From the NCBI GenBank assembly GCA_035540635.1, contig DATLGH010000088.1, positions 1 to 37,403 of the forward strand: 37,403 nucleotides of DNA. Reading direction: 5' to 3'. The position numbers were made by a program, and so were the translations under genes. Numbering within the stretch: the stretch's first letter is position 1; each line of letters begins with the position of its first letter. The notes beneath the pieces were generated by a model, which saw only the letters and a program-made list of their open reading frames with translations, searched no databases and was not told the origin of the DNA. Positions 8,260-15,039 of this stretch are shown in pieces. Origin of the DNA: Egibacteraceae bacterium. GTDB lineage: Bacteria; Actinomycetota; Nitriliruptoria; Euzebyales; Egibacteraceae.

Positions 8260-8664
8260 GTGACCGTGACGACCAACCGGCCCTCGCTCCACTCGGGAGG
8301 CGGCGCGTACCCCCTCGAGGGCGCCCTCGTGCGCCTGCCCGCGGACGCCGACGCGCTCAGGGCGCTCCCCCCCGCGCCCCCGGGGGACGTCGTGAGCGTG
8401 TCGTTGTCCTCCCTGGCCGCCGCGGAGGCCGCCGCCGACCTGCTCACCGGCCTCGGCTACCGCGTCGTCGGTGTCGCACCGTCGGCCGGACCGGGCGCAG
8501 TGGCCGACTTCTTCGTGCCCCAACCCGTGCTCGAGCGGCATCCGCGCTGGTGGCGCTCGCTGGCGGACCGGGCGGACCGCACGTTCAGCCTCGCGGCGGG
8601 GCCGGTCCAGATCGCACTCGCCGACGTCCTGCGCCTCCACCGCTCGGGCCAGGCGCTCACGTAG
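8260..8664 (+). CDS. Unknown 134-aa protein
   Basis: Open frame with good third-position GC bias. I place the start at the GTG at 8260 (second in-frame GTG at 8266); no clear Shine-Dalgarno is present and the true start is uncertain. The protein has an early PLEGALVRLPADADALRAL segment, a region LAAAEAAADLLTGLGYRVVG that looks like helix-strand, and a tail FFVPQPVLERHPRWWRSLAD ending in ALADVLRLHRSGQ. I do not recognise a family. No signal peptide or TM segment. It is convergent with the anti-sigma kinase gene (16 nt between stops) and divergent from the ATPase gene. The antisense frame over the same bases is less protein-like, so I prefer this strand. Confidence 0.5.
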   Translation: MTVTTNRPSLHSGGGAYPLEGALVRLPADADALRALPPAPPGDVVSVSLSSLAAAEAAADLLTGLGYRVVGVAPSAGPGAVADFFVPQPVLERHPRWWRSLADRADRTFSLAAGPVQIALADVLRLHRSGQALT

Positions 8665-8680
8665 CGAAGCGGTGTCAGGG

Positions 8681-9157
8681 TCAGCCCCGGCCCTGGCTGC
8701 GCTCCACCTCCTTCACGAGCGCGAGGCCCACTTCGGGCCAGTACTTCCGCAACGTCACGCTGGTCCCGTCCTCCTGGCGGATGAACTGCAGATCGTCGAC
8801 GAGCGCGCGCATGAGCAGCACGCCCCTGCCAGTCTCGTTCTCCCCGTCGGGTTCGGGGTCGAGGAGGATGTCAGCTGGCAGTTCGAAGCCTGGGCCAAGG
8901 TCGACGACCTCGATCTCGCAGCCCTCGGCGTCCACGCTGAAGGCCACGGAGTAGGCGTTCGACCCCACGGCGTGGCGGATGGCGTTGGCGCAGGCTTCGG
9001 TGAGGGCAACCTGGATGTCGTTGGTGGCTTCACGCGGGGCGCCGATGTCATCGAAGACACAGCCGGCCACGTTGCGCAGCAGGCTCACGAACCGGGCGTC
9101 CCGGGGAAGTGACAGTTGTATGCTGAACAGCACGTCGGCTTCCCCTCCCTTTTCCAT
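8681..9157 (-). CDS. RsbW-type anti-sigma factor / serine protein kinase (GHKL ATPase fold)
   Basis: A 158-residue single-domain HATPase_c protein. The N box is EACANAIRHA (about residues 54-63), the G1 box VDLGPGF (about 91-97) and the G2 box GRGVLLM (about 117-123). This is the arrangement of RsbW/SpoIIAB-like kinases that bind a sigma factor and phosphorylate an anti-anti-sigma protein. GAGGAG upstream supports the ATG at 9157. No sigma factor or STAS-domain anti-anti-sigma gene is adjacent, so the partners are elsewhere; the SpoIIE-type phosphatase at 24826-26316 is a plausible antagonist. It might instead be one of the many orphan RsbW-like regulators of actinobacteria. Confidence 0.88.
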   Translation of the reverse strand: MEKGGEADVLFSIQLSLPRDARFVSLLRNVAGCVFDDIGAPREATNDIQVALTEACANAIRHAVGSNAYSVAFSVDAEGCEIEVVDLGPGFELPADILLDPEPDGENETGRGVLLMRALVDDLQFIRQEDGTSVTLRKYWPEVGLALVKEVERSQGRG

Positions 9158-9213
9158 GTCGGTCCACTCCTCGCGGGCTCAACGGAGCCTTCCATCTCCT
9201 AGGACGACACAAA

Positions 9214-9253
9214 CGGGGGCAACCCCGCCGGGGTGAGGGAGGCAACCTCCCTC
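9214..9253. repeat. Two adjacent GC hairpins with GGCAAC-type loops
   Basis: CGGGG-GCAA-CCCCG (9214-9227) is a 5-bp stem with a GNRA tetraloop. GAGGGAGG-CAA-CCTCCCTC (9235-9253) is a perfect 8-bp stem with a 3-nt loop. Both carry the core GGCAACC. They lie in the 234-bp gap between the anti-sigma gene (minus) and the rhodanese gene (plus), upstream of the probable rhodanese -10 box. They could be a leader structure of the anti-sigma transcript, a regulatory RNA, or protein-binding palindromes. Confidence 0.45.
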
Positions 9254-9338
9254 CTCACGCCCCCGGGGACGGGCGTCCGGCCGGCGCCGAGCTACCGATT
9301 GCACTGTTTGCCACCCCAGGACCGCGGCGGGTGCTGGC

Positions 9339-9344
9339 TAGGCT
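9339..9344 (+). promoter_or_regulatory. Possible -10 box for the rhodanese gene
   Basis: TAGGCT matches TANNNT and lies 47 nt before the ATG, which has its own AAGGAG site. No -35 box at 16-19 nt spacing is visible. The same hexamer occurs before the mini-ORF at 33524. Confidence 0.3.
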
Positions 9345-9391
9345 CGTGCTCCACCTGTCATGAGGTGGATCTGCCGACAAGGAGCGCTGCC

Positions 9392-10240
9392 ATGCCCGCC
9401 AATCCTGACGCCATCGTCACGGTCGACTGGGTCGCCGAACACCTCGACGACGACGACGTGGTGATCGCCGAGGTCGACGAGGACGCCACCGCCTACGAGG
9501 GCAGCCACATCCCCGGCGCGATCGGCTTCGACTGGAAGGCCGACTTCCAGGACCCCATGCGGCGGACCTTCCTCGACCGCGCCGGCTTCGAGCAGCTGAT
9601 GGACGCGAAAGGCATCACCAACGACAGCCACGTCGTCCTCTACGGCGGCAACAACAACTGGTTCGCGGCCTACGCGTACTGGTACTTCAAGATCTACGGC
9701 CATGAGCGCGTGAGCCTCATGAACGGCGGCCGCAAGCTGTGGGAGCTGCAGGGCCGGCCGATGACGAGCGAGCCGACGAAGGTCGAGCCGGGTTCCGGCT
9801 ACACGGCTTCCGAGCCCAACGCCGAGCTGCGTGCCCGCCGCGACGACATCCTCCAGCGCTACGTCGGGGCCCCCGAGGGCACCGCACTCGTCGACGTGCG
9901 TTCCCCGGCCGAGTACGCCGGGGAGCTCATCGCCCCGCCGCACCTGCCGAACGAGGGCGCCCAGGTGCCCGGTCACATCCCCGGCGCGGTGAACATCTCG
10001 TGGGGTAAGGCGGTCAACGACGACACCGGTGAGTTCCTGCCGGTCGAGGAGCTGCGCGAGCTCTACGCCGGCCAGGGTGTCACCGACGACAAGGACGTGG
10101 TGGCCTACTGCCGCATCGGGGAGCGCAGCGCGCACTCCTGGTTCGTGCTGCACGAGGTCCTGGGCTACGACAAGGTGCGCAACTACGACGGCTCCTGGAC
10201 GGAGTACGGCTCCCTCGTCGACGTTCCCGTCGAGCGATGA
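9392..10240 (+). CDS. Thiosulfate sulfurtransferase (tandem rhodanese, CysA type)
   Basis: A 282-residue protein with two rhodanese domains. The N-terminal domain has the structural VVLYGGNNNWFAAYAYW in place of an active cysteine loop. The C-terminal domain has the active loop CRIGERSAHSW with the catalytic cysteine following VVAY. It transfers the sulfane sulfur of thiosulfate to cyanide or another acceptor in the cytoplasm. Length and motifs fit the CysA2/SseA-like enzymes of actinobacteria. AAGGAG (9379-9384) 7 nt upstream fixes the ATG at 9392; a longer open frame upstream is not coding. It is convergent with the aminotransferase gene and appears to be transcribed alone. Physiological acceptor unknown. 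Confidence 0.92.
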   Translation: MPANPDAIVTVDWVAEHLDDDDVVIAEVDEDATAYEGSHIPGAIGFDWKADFQDPMRRTFLDRAGFEQLMDAKGITNDSHVVLYGGNNNWFAAYAYWYFKIYGHERVSLMNGGRKLWELQGRPMTSEPTKVEPGSGYTASEPNAELRARRDDILQRYVGAPEGTALVDVRSPAEYAGELIAPPHLPNEGAQVPGHIPGAVNISWGKAVNDDTGEFLPVEELRELYAGQGVTDDKDVVAYCRIGERSAHSWFVLHEVLGYDKVRNYDGSWTEYGSLVDVPVER

Positions 10241-10261
10241 CGAGCGGGAGGCGCAAGGCCC

Positions 10262-11368
10262 TCAGCGGTCGGCGAGCAGGCGCTCGACCGCCGCGAGCAG
10301 CAGCAGGACGTTGCGCTCGCTCGCCGACGCGCCCATGAGCCCGATGCGCCACGCGCGACCGGCGTAGTCGCCGAGACCGGCGCCGACCTCGATGCCGTGG
10401 TCGGTGAGGAGGCGCCGGCGCCACGCCGCCTCGTCGACGCCGGCGGGCAGCGCAACGGTCGTCAGCTGCGGCAGCCGGTGACCCTCCTGGGCGAGCAGCT
10501 CGAGCCCGAGGCCCTGCAGGCCCTCGTGGAGCAGCCGCCCGAGGCGGGCATGCCGGTCGATCCGGTCCGCGAGGCCCTCCTCGAGGACGAGCCCCAACCC
10601 GGTGTGCAGCGCGTAGAGCATGGAGATGGGGGCGGTGTGGTGGTAGGTGCGCCCACCTGCCGCGTCGATGTAGCCGAGGATGAGCGTCACGTCGAGGTAC
10701 CACGACTGCACGGGGGTTCGCCGGCTGCGGACCCGTTCGACGGCGGCGTCGGAGAAGGTGACCGGCGCCAGGCCGGGTGGGACCGACAGGCACTTCTGCG
10801 TGCCGGAGTAGCACACGTCGACCGACCAGCCGTCGACGTCGACGTCGACGCCGGCCAGGCTCGTCACCGTGTCGAGCACGAGCAGCGTGTCGGTCCCCGC
10901 CAGCGCCGCGCCGATCTCGGCCACCGGCTGGTGCACGCCGGTCGACGTCTCGGCGTGGACGAGCGTAGCCATGACCGGCCGGTGCCGGCGCACGGCTTCC
11001 ACGAACGCGCCCGGGTCGATGATCCGCCCCCAGGGTGCCTCGACGGCGTGCACCCGCGCTCCGGCCCGGCGCGCGACCTCTGCGAGGCGGCCACCGAACA
11101 CGCCGTTCACGGCGACGACCACGGCGTCGCCCGGCTCGACGAGGTTCACCACCGCCGCCTCGAGCCCTGCGCTGCCGGTGCCCGACACCGGGAAGCAGAC
11201 GCGGTTGGTGGTGCGAAACACCGCCCGCAGGCGGTCGCCGATCTCGTCGAGCAGCGGCGTGAAGTCGGGATCGAGGTGTCCGAGCAGCGGTGCGGCCATG
11301 GCCTGGCGCACCGCCGGATGCACGTCGCTCGGTCCGGGGCCCATGAGGATGCGATCAGGTGGGAACAT
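10262..11368 (-). CDS. Class V PLP aminotransferase (alanine-glyoxylate/serine-pyruvate type)
   Basis: A 368-residue fold-type I aminotransferase. It begins MFPPDRILMGPGPSDVHP, the GPGP-x-V-HP signature of alanine-glyoxylate aminotransferases. VSGTGSAGLEA contacts the cofactor phosphate; the PLP-binding lysine is in YSGTQKCLSVPPG. TYHHTAPISMLYAL is the conserved substrate-side motif, and the C-terminus has WRIGLMG. Likely reaction: amino transfer between glyoxylate and alanine or serine, or the ureidoglycine variant; the exact donor cannot be read from sequence. The ATG lies only 6 bp from the divergent ATG of the DUF2087 gene and lacks a Shine-Dalgarno, so its promoter must lie inside that neighbour. 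Control of one by the other is an inference only. Confidence 0.9.
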   Translation of the reverse strand: MFPPDRILMGPGPSDVHPAVRQAMAAPLLGHLDPDFTPLLDEIGDRLRAVFRTTNRVCFPVSGTGSAGLEAAVVNLVEPGDAVVVAVNGVFGGRLAEVARRAGARVHAVEAPWGRIIDPGAFVEAVRRHRPVMATLVHAETSTGVHQPVAEIGAALAGTDTLLVLDTVTSLAGVDVDVDGWSVDVCYSGTQKCLSVPPGLAPVTFSDAAVERVRSRRTPVQSWYLDVTLILGYIDAAGGRTYHHTAPISMLYALHTGLGLVLEEGLADRIDRHARLGRLLHEGLQGLGLELLAQEGHRLPQLTTVALPAGVDEAAWRRRLLTDHGIEVGAGLGDYAGRAWRIGLMGASASERNVLLLLAAVERLLADR

Positions 11369-11374
11369 GGCGGC

Positions 11375-11917
11375 ATGGTAGGCGCACTCGACTTCCTCAA
11401 GGTGGTTCTCGAACCGCGGCGGCTTGCAGTCCTCGGCTCGGTGGCGCTGCAGGCGCGCACCGTCGGCGAGATCGCAGGACGCACCGGGCAGCGCCCACGG
11501 GAGGTTCTCGAGACGCTGGCGCCCCTCGTCCAGGGCGGCGTCGTCACCCGTGCGGGCGACCGCTACGCGGTCTCGGCGGAGGCGTTGCGCGCGCTGGCCC
11601 GCGACTTGCCGCAGGCCGCGCCACCCGCACGCGAGATCGGCTACGGGATGACCGCCGAGGAGCAGGCGGTGCTCGCCCGCTTCTTCTCCGGGGCGCGGCT
11701 CACCGAGATCCCCGCGGCGCGCGGCAAGCGCCGCGTGGTGCTCGAGCGCATCGCCCTGGAGTTCGAGCCAGGGCGGCGCTATGCCGAACGCGACGTGAAC
11801 GCGCTGCTCGAGCGGTACCACGGTGACTACGCCGCACTCCGGCGGTACCTGGTCGACGAGGGCTTCCTCGACCGGGCGCGGGACGAGTACTGGCGCGCGG
11901 GCGGCCGCGTCGACTAA
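11375..11917 (+). CDS. DUF2087 protein with ArsR-like winged-helix N-terminus
   Basis: A 180-residue probable regulator. Residues 1-65 look like a winged helix of the ArsR kind (DFLKVVLEPRRLAVLGSVAL, then TVGEIAGRTGQ as helix-turn-helix). Residues 95-175 match DUF2087: LTEIPAARGKRRVVLERIAL, FEPGRRYAERDVNALLERYH and YLVDEGFLDR followed by YWRAGG. In this family the DUF2087 part probably also contributes to nucleic-acid binding. Start chosen as the ATG at 11375, since conservation begins there; no strong Shine-Dalgarno. It is divergent from the aminotransferase gene with 6 bp between starts and 33 bp ahead of the esterase on the same strand. It may regulate either; not shown by sequence. Confidence 0.82.
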   Translation: MVGALDFLKVVLEPRRLAVLGSVALQARTVGEIAGRTGQRPREVLETLAPLVQGGVVTRAGDRYAVSAEALRALARDLPQAAPPAREIGYGMTAEEQAVLARFFSGARLTEIPAARGKRRVVLERIALEFEPGRRYAERDVNALLERYHGDYAALRRYLVDEGFLDRARDEYWRAGGRVD

Positions 11918-11950
11918 CGTCGCGCGACAGCCGGTGGCAGGAGGCCGACG

Positions 11951-12706
11951 ATGGTGCACGTCATGCCGGGCTGCGAAGCCTGGTCCGCGGAGGGCGGCGA
12001 CGTCGGCGTGCTCGTCGTGCACGGCTTCACCGGTAACCCGTCGAGCATGCGCCCGCTCGCCGAGGCGCTTGCCGCGCAGGGGTACGCCGTCGAGCTGCCC
12101 CGCCTGCCGGGTCACGGCACCCGCTGGCAGTGCCTGCAGAAGACGACATGGCACGACTGGACCCGCGAGGTGGTCGCCGCGTTCGAGACCCTGCGGGCGC
12201 GAACGCGGGCACGCGTGGCCGTGGGACTGTCGGGCGGCGGAGCGCTCGGTCTGTACCTCGCGGAGACGCGGGGAGAGCACCTGTCCGGACTCGCGCTCGT
12301 GAACCCGTGGCTCTACCACACGGACCCGTTCCGGGTCTTGCTCCCCGTGGCGAAGTGGGTGCTGCCCGCGGTGCCCGGGGTCGGCAACGACATCGCGAAG
12401 CCGGGCGCCGACGAGAAGCCCTACCCGAAGGTGCCGCTGAAGGCGGCCGCCAGCTTCATCGCCTTTCAGCGCCGGGTGCGGGCGCGTCTGGGTGCAGTCA
12501 CCGTGCCGACGCTGCTGTTCACGACGCGCCAGGACCACGTCTTCGACCCGGAGAGGAACAGCCGGCTGCTTCTGGAGGGGATCGCCTCGGCGGACGTCGA
12601 GCAGGTGTGGTTGGAGCGCAGCTACCACGTCGCCACCCTCGACTACGACGCCGACGAGATCATCACCCGTACCGCCGCCTTCACCGCCCGCGTCACGAAG
12701 GGCTGA
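11951..12706 (+). CDS. Alpha/beta-hydrolase, Est30-like carboxylesterase/monoacylglycerol lipase
   Basis: A 251-residue alpha/beta hydrolase. HGFTGNPSSMRPLAEALA forms the oxyanion region, as in Est30-type carboxylesterases. The nucleophile elbow is GLSGGG (Ser near residue 95), the acid is Asp in TRQDHVF and the base is His in SYHVATLDYD. The cap region is short (LYHTDPFRVLLPVAKWVLPAV). AGGAGG 7 nt upstream (11939-11944) supports the ATG. Likely substrates are short- to medium-chain esters or monoacylglycerols; the specificity is inferred from the family. It lies between the DUF2087 gene (33 bp) and the channel gene (19 bp), so a three-gene transcript is likely. Confidence 0.88.
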   Translation: MVHVMPGCEAWSAEGGDVGVLVVHGFTGNPSSMRPLAEALAAQGYAVELPRLPGHGTRWQCLQKTTWHDWTREVVAAFETLRARTRARVAVGLSGGGALGLYLAETRGEHLSGLALVNPWLYHTDPFRVLLPVAKWVLPAVPGVGNDIAKPGADEKPYPKVPLKAAASFIAFQRRVRARLGAVTVPTLLFTTRQDHVFDPERNSRLLLEGIASADVEQVWLERSYHVATLDYDADEIITRTAAFTARVTKG

Positions 12707-12725
12707 CCACGGCGGGCGCCGCATC

Positions 12726-13460
12726 GTGAGTGACGACACCCCGCCCACCATCGGCCCGGATCCCGACGACGAACCGAGCCGGCGCGAACGCCTGGCGGCG
12801 CTCATCGAGGAACGGCTCGACATCCCCATGGCGGTGCTGGCGGTGGCCTGGGCGGTGCTCGTCGCCTACGACCTCGTCGCACCGCCGGAGATGCGCGAGG
12901 AGCTGGCCCTGGCGGGCAACGTCATCTGGGCGGTGTTCGTCGTGGAGTTCGTGCTGAAGCTCAGCGTCTCGGGGCGTCCTGTGCGGTTCCTGCGGCGGCG
13001 CTGGCCGAGCGTGCTCTTCCTGCTGCTGCCGGCGCTGCGGATGTTCCGGGTCCTGCGGGCGGTGCGGGCGCTGCGTGCGCTGCCGGCCGCCCGGGTCATA
13101 GGTTCGTCCTACCGCGCCGTCGGCACGGCCCGCAACCTGCTCCAGGGGCGACTCACGTTCCTGATGACCGCCACCGGCATCGCGGTCTTCTCGAGCGCCC
13201 AGATGCTCTACCTGCTCGAGCGCGGGAGGGACGGCGGTGTCCGCGGCCTGGGCGACGCCCTCTGGTGGTCGGCGAACCTCGCCGTCACCGGCAACCTCGT
13301 CTTCGACCCGGTCACCCTGCTCGGCAGGGTCCTCGCCATCCTGCTGTCGGCGTACTCCGTGGTCGTCTTCGCGTCGGTCGCCGCAGCGCTCGGCGCGTTC
13401 TTCATCGAGGCCCGTGCGGAGCGCGCAGCGGTCGAGGAGGAAGCCGGCGGCGACGCCTAG
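12726..13460 (+). CDS. Voltage-sensor-type ion channel homologue with non-canonical selectivity filter
   Basis: A 244-residue six-helix channel of the ion_trans superfamily. S4 is clear: Arg at 105, 108, 111, 114 and 117 in LRMFRVLRAVRALRALPAAR. S5 is about 140-163, the pore helix DALWWSANLAVT about 177-188 and S6 about 198-227, with a short acidic tail. The usual K+ filter TVGYGD is absent: the same place reads VTGNLVFDPVT. Start GTG at 12726 without strong Shine-Dalgarno, 19 bp after the esterase stop. Its TAG stop shares CTAG with the convergent 59-aa gene. A gated cation pore of unknown selectivity is likely. I recall actinobacterial relatives with similarly altered filters, so this may be a subfamily trait. 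Confidence 0.8.
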   Translation: MSDDTPPTIGPDPDDEPSRRERLAALIEERLDIPMAVLAVAWAVLVAYDLVAPPEMREELALAGNVIWAVFVVEFVLKLSVSGRPVRFLRRRWPSVLFLLLPALRMFRVLRAVRALRALPAARVIGSSYRAVGTARNLLQGRLTFLMTATGIAVFSSAQMLYLLERGRDGGVRGLGDALWWSANLAVTGNLVFDPVTLLGRVLAILLSAYSVVVFASVAAALGAFFIEARAERAAVEEEAGGDA

Positions 13461-13636
13461 AAGAGCCAGCCGCCCGCGAAGATTGCCCAGAGGATCGCGA
13501 GCACGACGACGACCGCGCCGGCGATCGTCACGGGCTTGCCCCACCGGCTCGTCGCCCCCACAGGGTCGGCGGACTGCCCGGCGCGATCGTGGACCTCGCC
13601 GTGGTTGACGTTGGTTTCCTTGGGCTGCTCGCTCAT
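13457..13636 (-). CDS. Small single-pass membrane protein, 59 aa
   Basis: Short gene starting ATG at 13636, which overlaps the stop of the upstream gene as ATGA (13633-13636). The protein has a polar N-terminus (MSEQPKETNVNHGEVHDRAG) then a single hydrophobic C-terminal helix, VTIAGAVVVVLAILWAIFAG, ending in GWLF. Orientation is probably N-terminus in the cytoplasm, because Arg and Lys precede the helix. Translation is likely coupled to the 193-aa membrane protein, implying a joint function. Its stop codon overlaps the stop of the convergent channel gene in the palindrome CTAG. No family recognised; a membrane-protein subunit or regulator is possible. Confidence 0.65.
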   Translation of the reverse strand: MSEQPKETNVNHGEVHDRAGQSADPVGATSRWGKPVTIAGAVVVVLAILWAIFAGGWLF

Positions 13637-14214
13637 CGCTGGATCTCGATCCCCGCGTCCTCGAGCTGGCGCTCGAGCTCCGTGACATTGGCTTCATCGG
13701 AGAAGAACGTGAAGGCCCCGACCAGGACCGCCACGCCGAGCACAAGACCGAGCAGTCCCGTGACGATCCCGCCGAGGGCGACGCCGGCGCCGGTGACCGA
13801 CGGCGCGGCGGCTCGCCGACGACCGGAGATCCCAAGCGCGAGGGCGAGGATGCCGAGCAGCACACCGAGGGGCGCGAGCAGCGCGGTGAGGCTGGAGAAC
13901 AGCGCCGCCACTCCGAGGGCGAGTGCGAACGCCGCTGCGGCGCTTGTCTTCGCGCCCGTCGCGCTCGCGACCACCGTTCCCGACGGGGCCGGCACGCGCC
14001 TGGGCGCATCCCTGCGGGCGGGCCGCTCAGCATCCTGCGTCTCCCCAGGTGCGGGAGGGACGTCGTTGCTGGTCCGCTCCTCCGCTTCACGACCACCGGG
14101 CGCCCGCGTGGACGCCTCGGCGCCGTGCGGCGACCGCCCGCGGGCGACCTCGTCGTCGGCCGTGGTGGTGGTCCGTTCGGTGGTCGTGTCTGCGTCGGCG
14201 GATCGGCGCGCCAT
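13633..14214 (-). CDS. DUF4190-like membrane protein with long disordered N-terminus
   Basis: A 193-residue protein. The first ~88 residues are polar, rich in Thr, Glu, Arg and Pro, with no predicted fold. Then come two or three hydrophobic segments: AAFALALGVAALFSSLTALL, APLGVLLGILALALGI and VALGGIVTGLLGLVLGVAVL. The order of paired helices with GVLLGILALALGISGRRRA between them resembles DUF4190. A short extracytoplasmic or cytoplasmic tail (DEANVTELERQLEDAGIEIQR) looks like a helix. GGAGG upstream supports the ATG at 14214. It is the first gene of a two-gene unit with the 59-aa membrane protein. Function unknown. Confidence 0.68.
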   Translation of the reverse strand: MARRSADADTTTERTTTTADDEVARGRSPHGAEASTRAPGGREAEERTSNDVPPAPGETQDAERPARRDAPRRVPAPSGTVVASATGAKTSAAAAFALALGVAALFSSLTALLAPLGVLLGILALALGISGRRRAAAPSVTGAGVALGGIVTGLLGLVLGVAVLVGAFTFFSDEANVTELERQLEDAGIEIQR

Positions 14215-14412
14215 AGCGTCCTCCAGGTGTGGGGCGGTTCGGGGCGGCCCGGCGGCGGGTCATGCGGCCCTCGCTCCCAGGTGTGCCCGGAAGGCGCATG
14301 TGGCTAACCTGTCCGCCCCTTCGCCCGGCCGGCCACGTCTGGTGGCGGCTCAACGCGGCCGGCCGCGGCCGGGTGATGTTGCCGTGCGGGCGCCTCGGGT
14401 AGAGGTCGGCCC

Positions 14413-14841
14413 ATGGTCGTGCGGCTGGAGCTCTACGCCACCGGGGGTGCACCCCCCGAGGACACCTGGGCGGTGGTCTCCGACCTCCGTCGCCTTCCCG
14501 AGTGGACCGACGCCGAAGAGGTCGAGCGGGTCGAGCCCGAACCAGTCGCGCCTGGCACCGAGTTCGTCGTCGTGCGCGGTGACGACCGCCGTCTGTGGCG
14601 GGTGATGACGGCCGAGCCCCGGCTGCTCGAGGTCACCACCCAGACCCCCCGGGGGCCGCTCGCCATCGGCGTCCGCGTCGTACGGGACCCGTACGGCTCC
14701 CGCCTCGTGCTCGCCGGTGCCTACGACCCTCCTTGTCGCCGCGACGCCCTGCGGGTACGCGCCATCGACGCCCCGGCCTTGCGCCGGCGCTTCGACCGGT
14801 GGTCCCGGGCGGCACTCCGGCTCGCCGCAGCGGTCCGGTGA
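14413..14841 (+). CDS. SRPBCC (polyketide cyclase/START-like) protein
   Basis: A 142-residue protein with the layout of the SRPBCC fold: an N-terminal strand (RLELYATGGAPPEDTWAVVSD) with the helix and LRRLPEWTDA that start most members, followed by alternating strands (GTEFVVVRGDDR, LWRVMTAEPRLLEVTT, SRLVLAGAYDPP), and a long C-terminal helix (RRRFDRWSRAALRLAAAV). Such proteins bind hydrophobic ligands in a deep cavity; the ligand cannot be predicted. AGAGGT is 6 nt upstream of the ATG. It is divergent from the DUF4190-like gene and convergent with the zinc-permease relic. Confidence 0.78.
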   Translation: MVVRLELYATGGAPPEDTWAVVSDLRRLPEWTDAEEVERVEPEPVAPGTEFVVVRGDDRRLWRVMTAEPRLLEVTTQTPRGPLAIGVRVVRDPYGSRLVLAGAYDPPCRRDALRVRAIDAPALRRRFDRWSRAALRLAAAVR

Positions 14842-14863
14842 CCCGAAGCAGCCTGCAGGACGT

Positions 14864-15039
14864 TCAGCACGACCCGACGCGCTCGTAGGGCCCGTGGTGC
14901 TGCTCGCGGACCGTCTTGTCGATCACGAACAGGTGCAGGCCCATGGCGACGCCGTCGCCGCCCACAGCCGCGACGCGACGAGGTGCACCGCAGCGATCGC
15001 CAGCGCGACGGCGAGCGCCACCGCCTCCACCGGCGTCAT
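14864..15039 (-). pseudogene. Relic of a zinc-permease-like (ZIP-like) membrane protein, middle deleted
   Basis: Two fragments in different frames. From the ATG at 15039, MTPVEAVALAVALAIAAVHL continues VASRLW, like the first helix of a family I remember with (A/G)AVHLLAGRL near the N-terminus; this frame stops at 14923. In the +1-shifted frame, from about 14955 to the TGA at 14864, VAMGLHLFVIDKTVREQHHG then PYERVGSC closely resembles the family's C-terminal AMGLHF-V-D--LRE-H---YDRVGR. The ~180 residues expected between are missing. The ATG overlaps the stop of the EamA gene as ATGA, so initiation signals survive. A fully unrelated small protein is the alternative. Confidence 0.5.

Noticed and set aside
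9214-9253. Known riboswitch (c-di-GMP or guanidine-II) at the tandem hairpins
   Set aside because: Loops lack the ACGR of guanidine-II and the conserved core of c-di-GMP switches; left as unexplained structure.
12693-14096. A 467-codon minus frame opposite the channel gene
   Set aside because: The plus-strand channel has an S4 pattern and helices; the minus frame is a low-complexity shadow that also overlaps the real DUF4190-like gene in a wrong frame.
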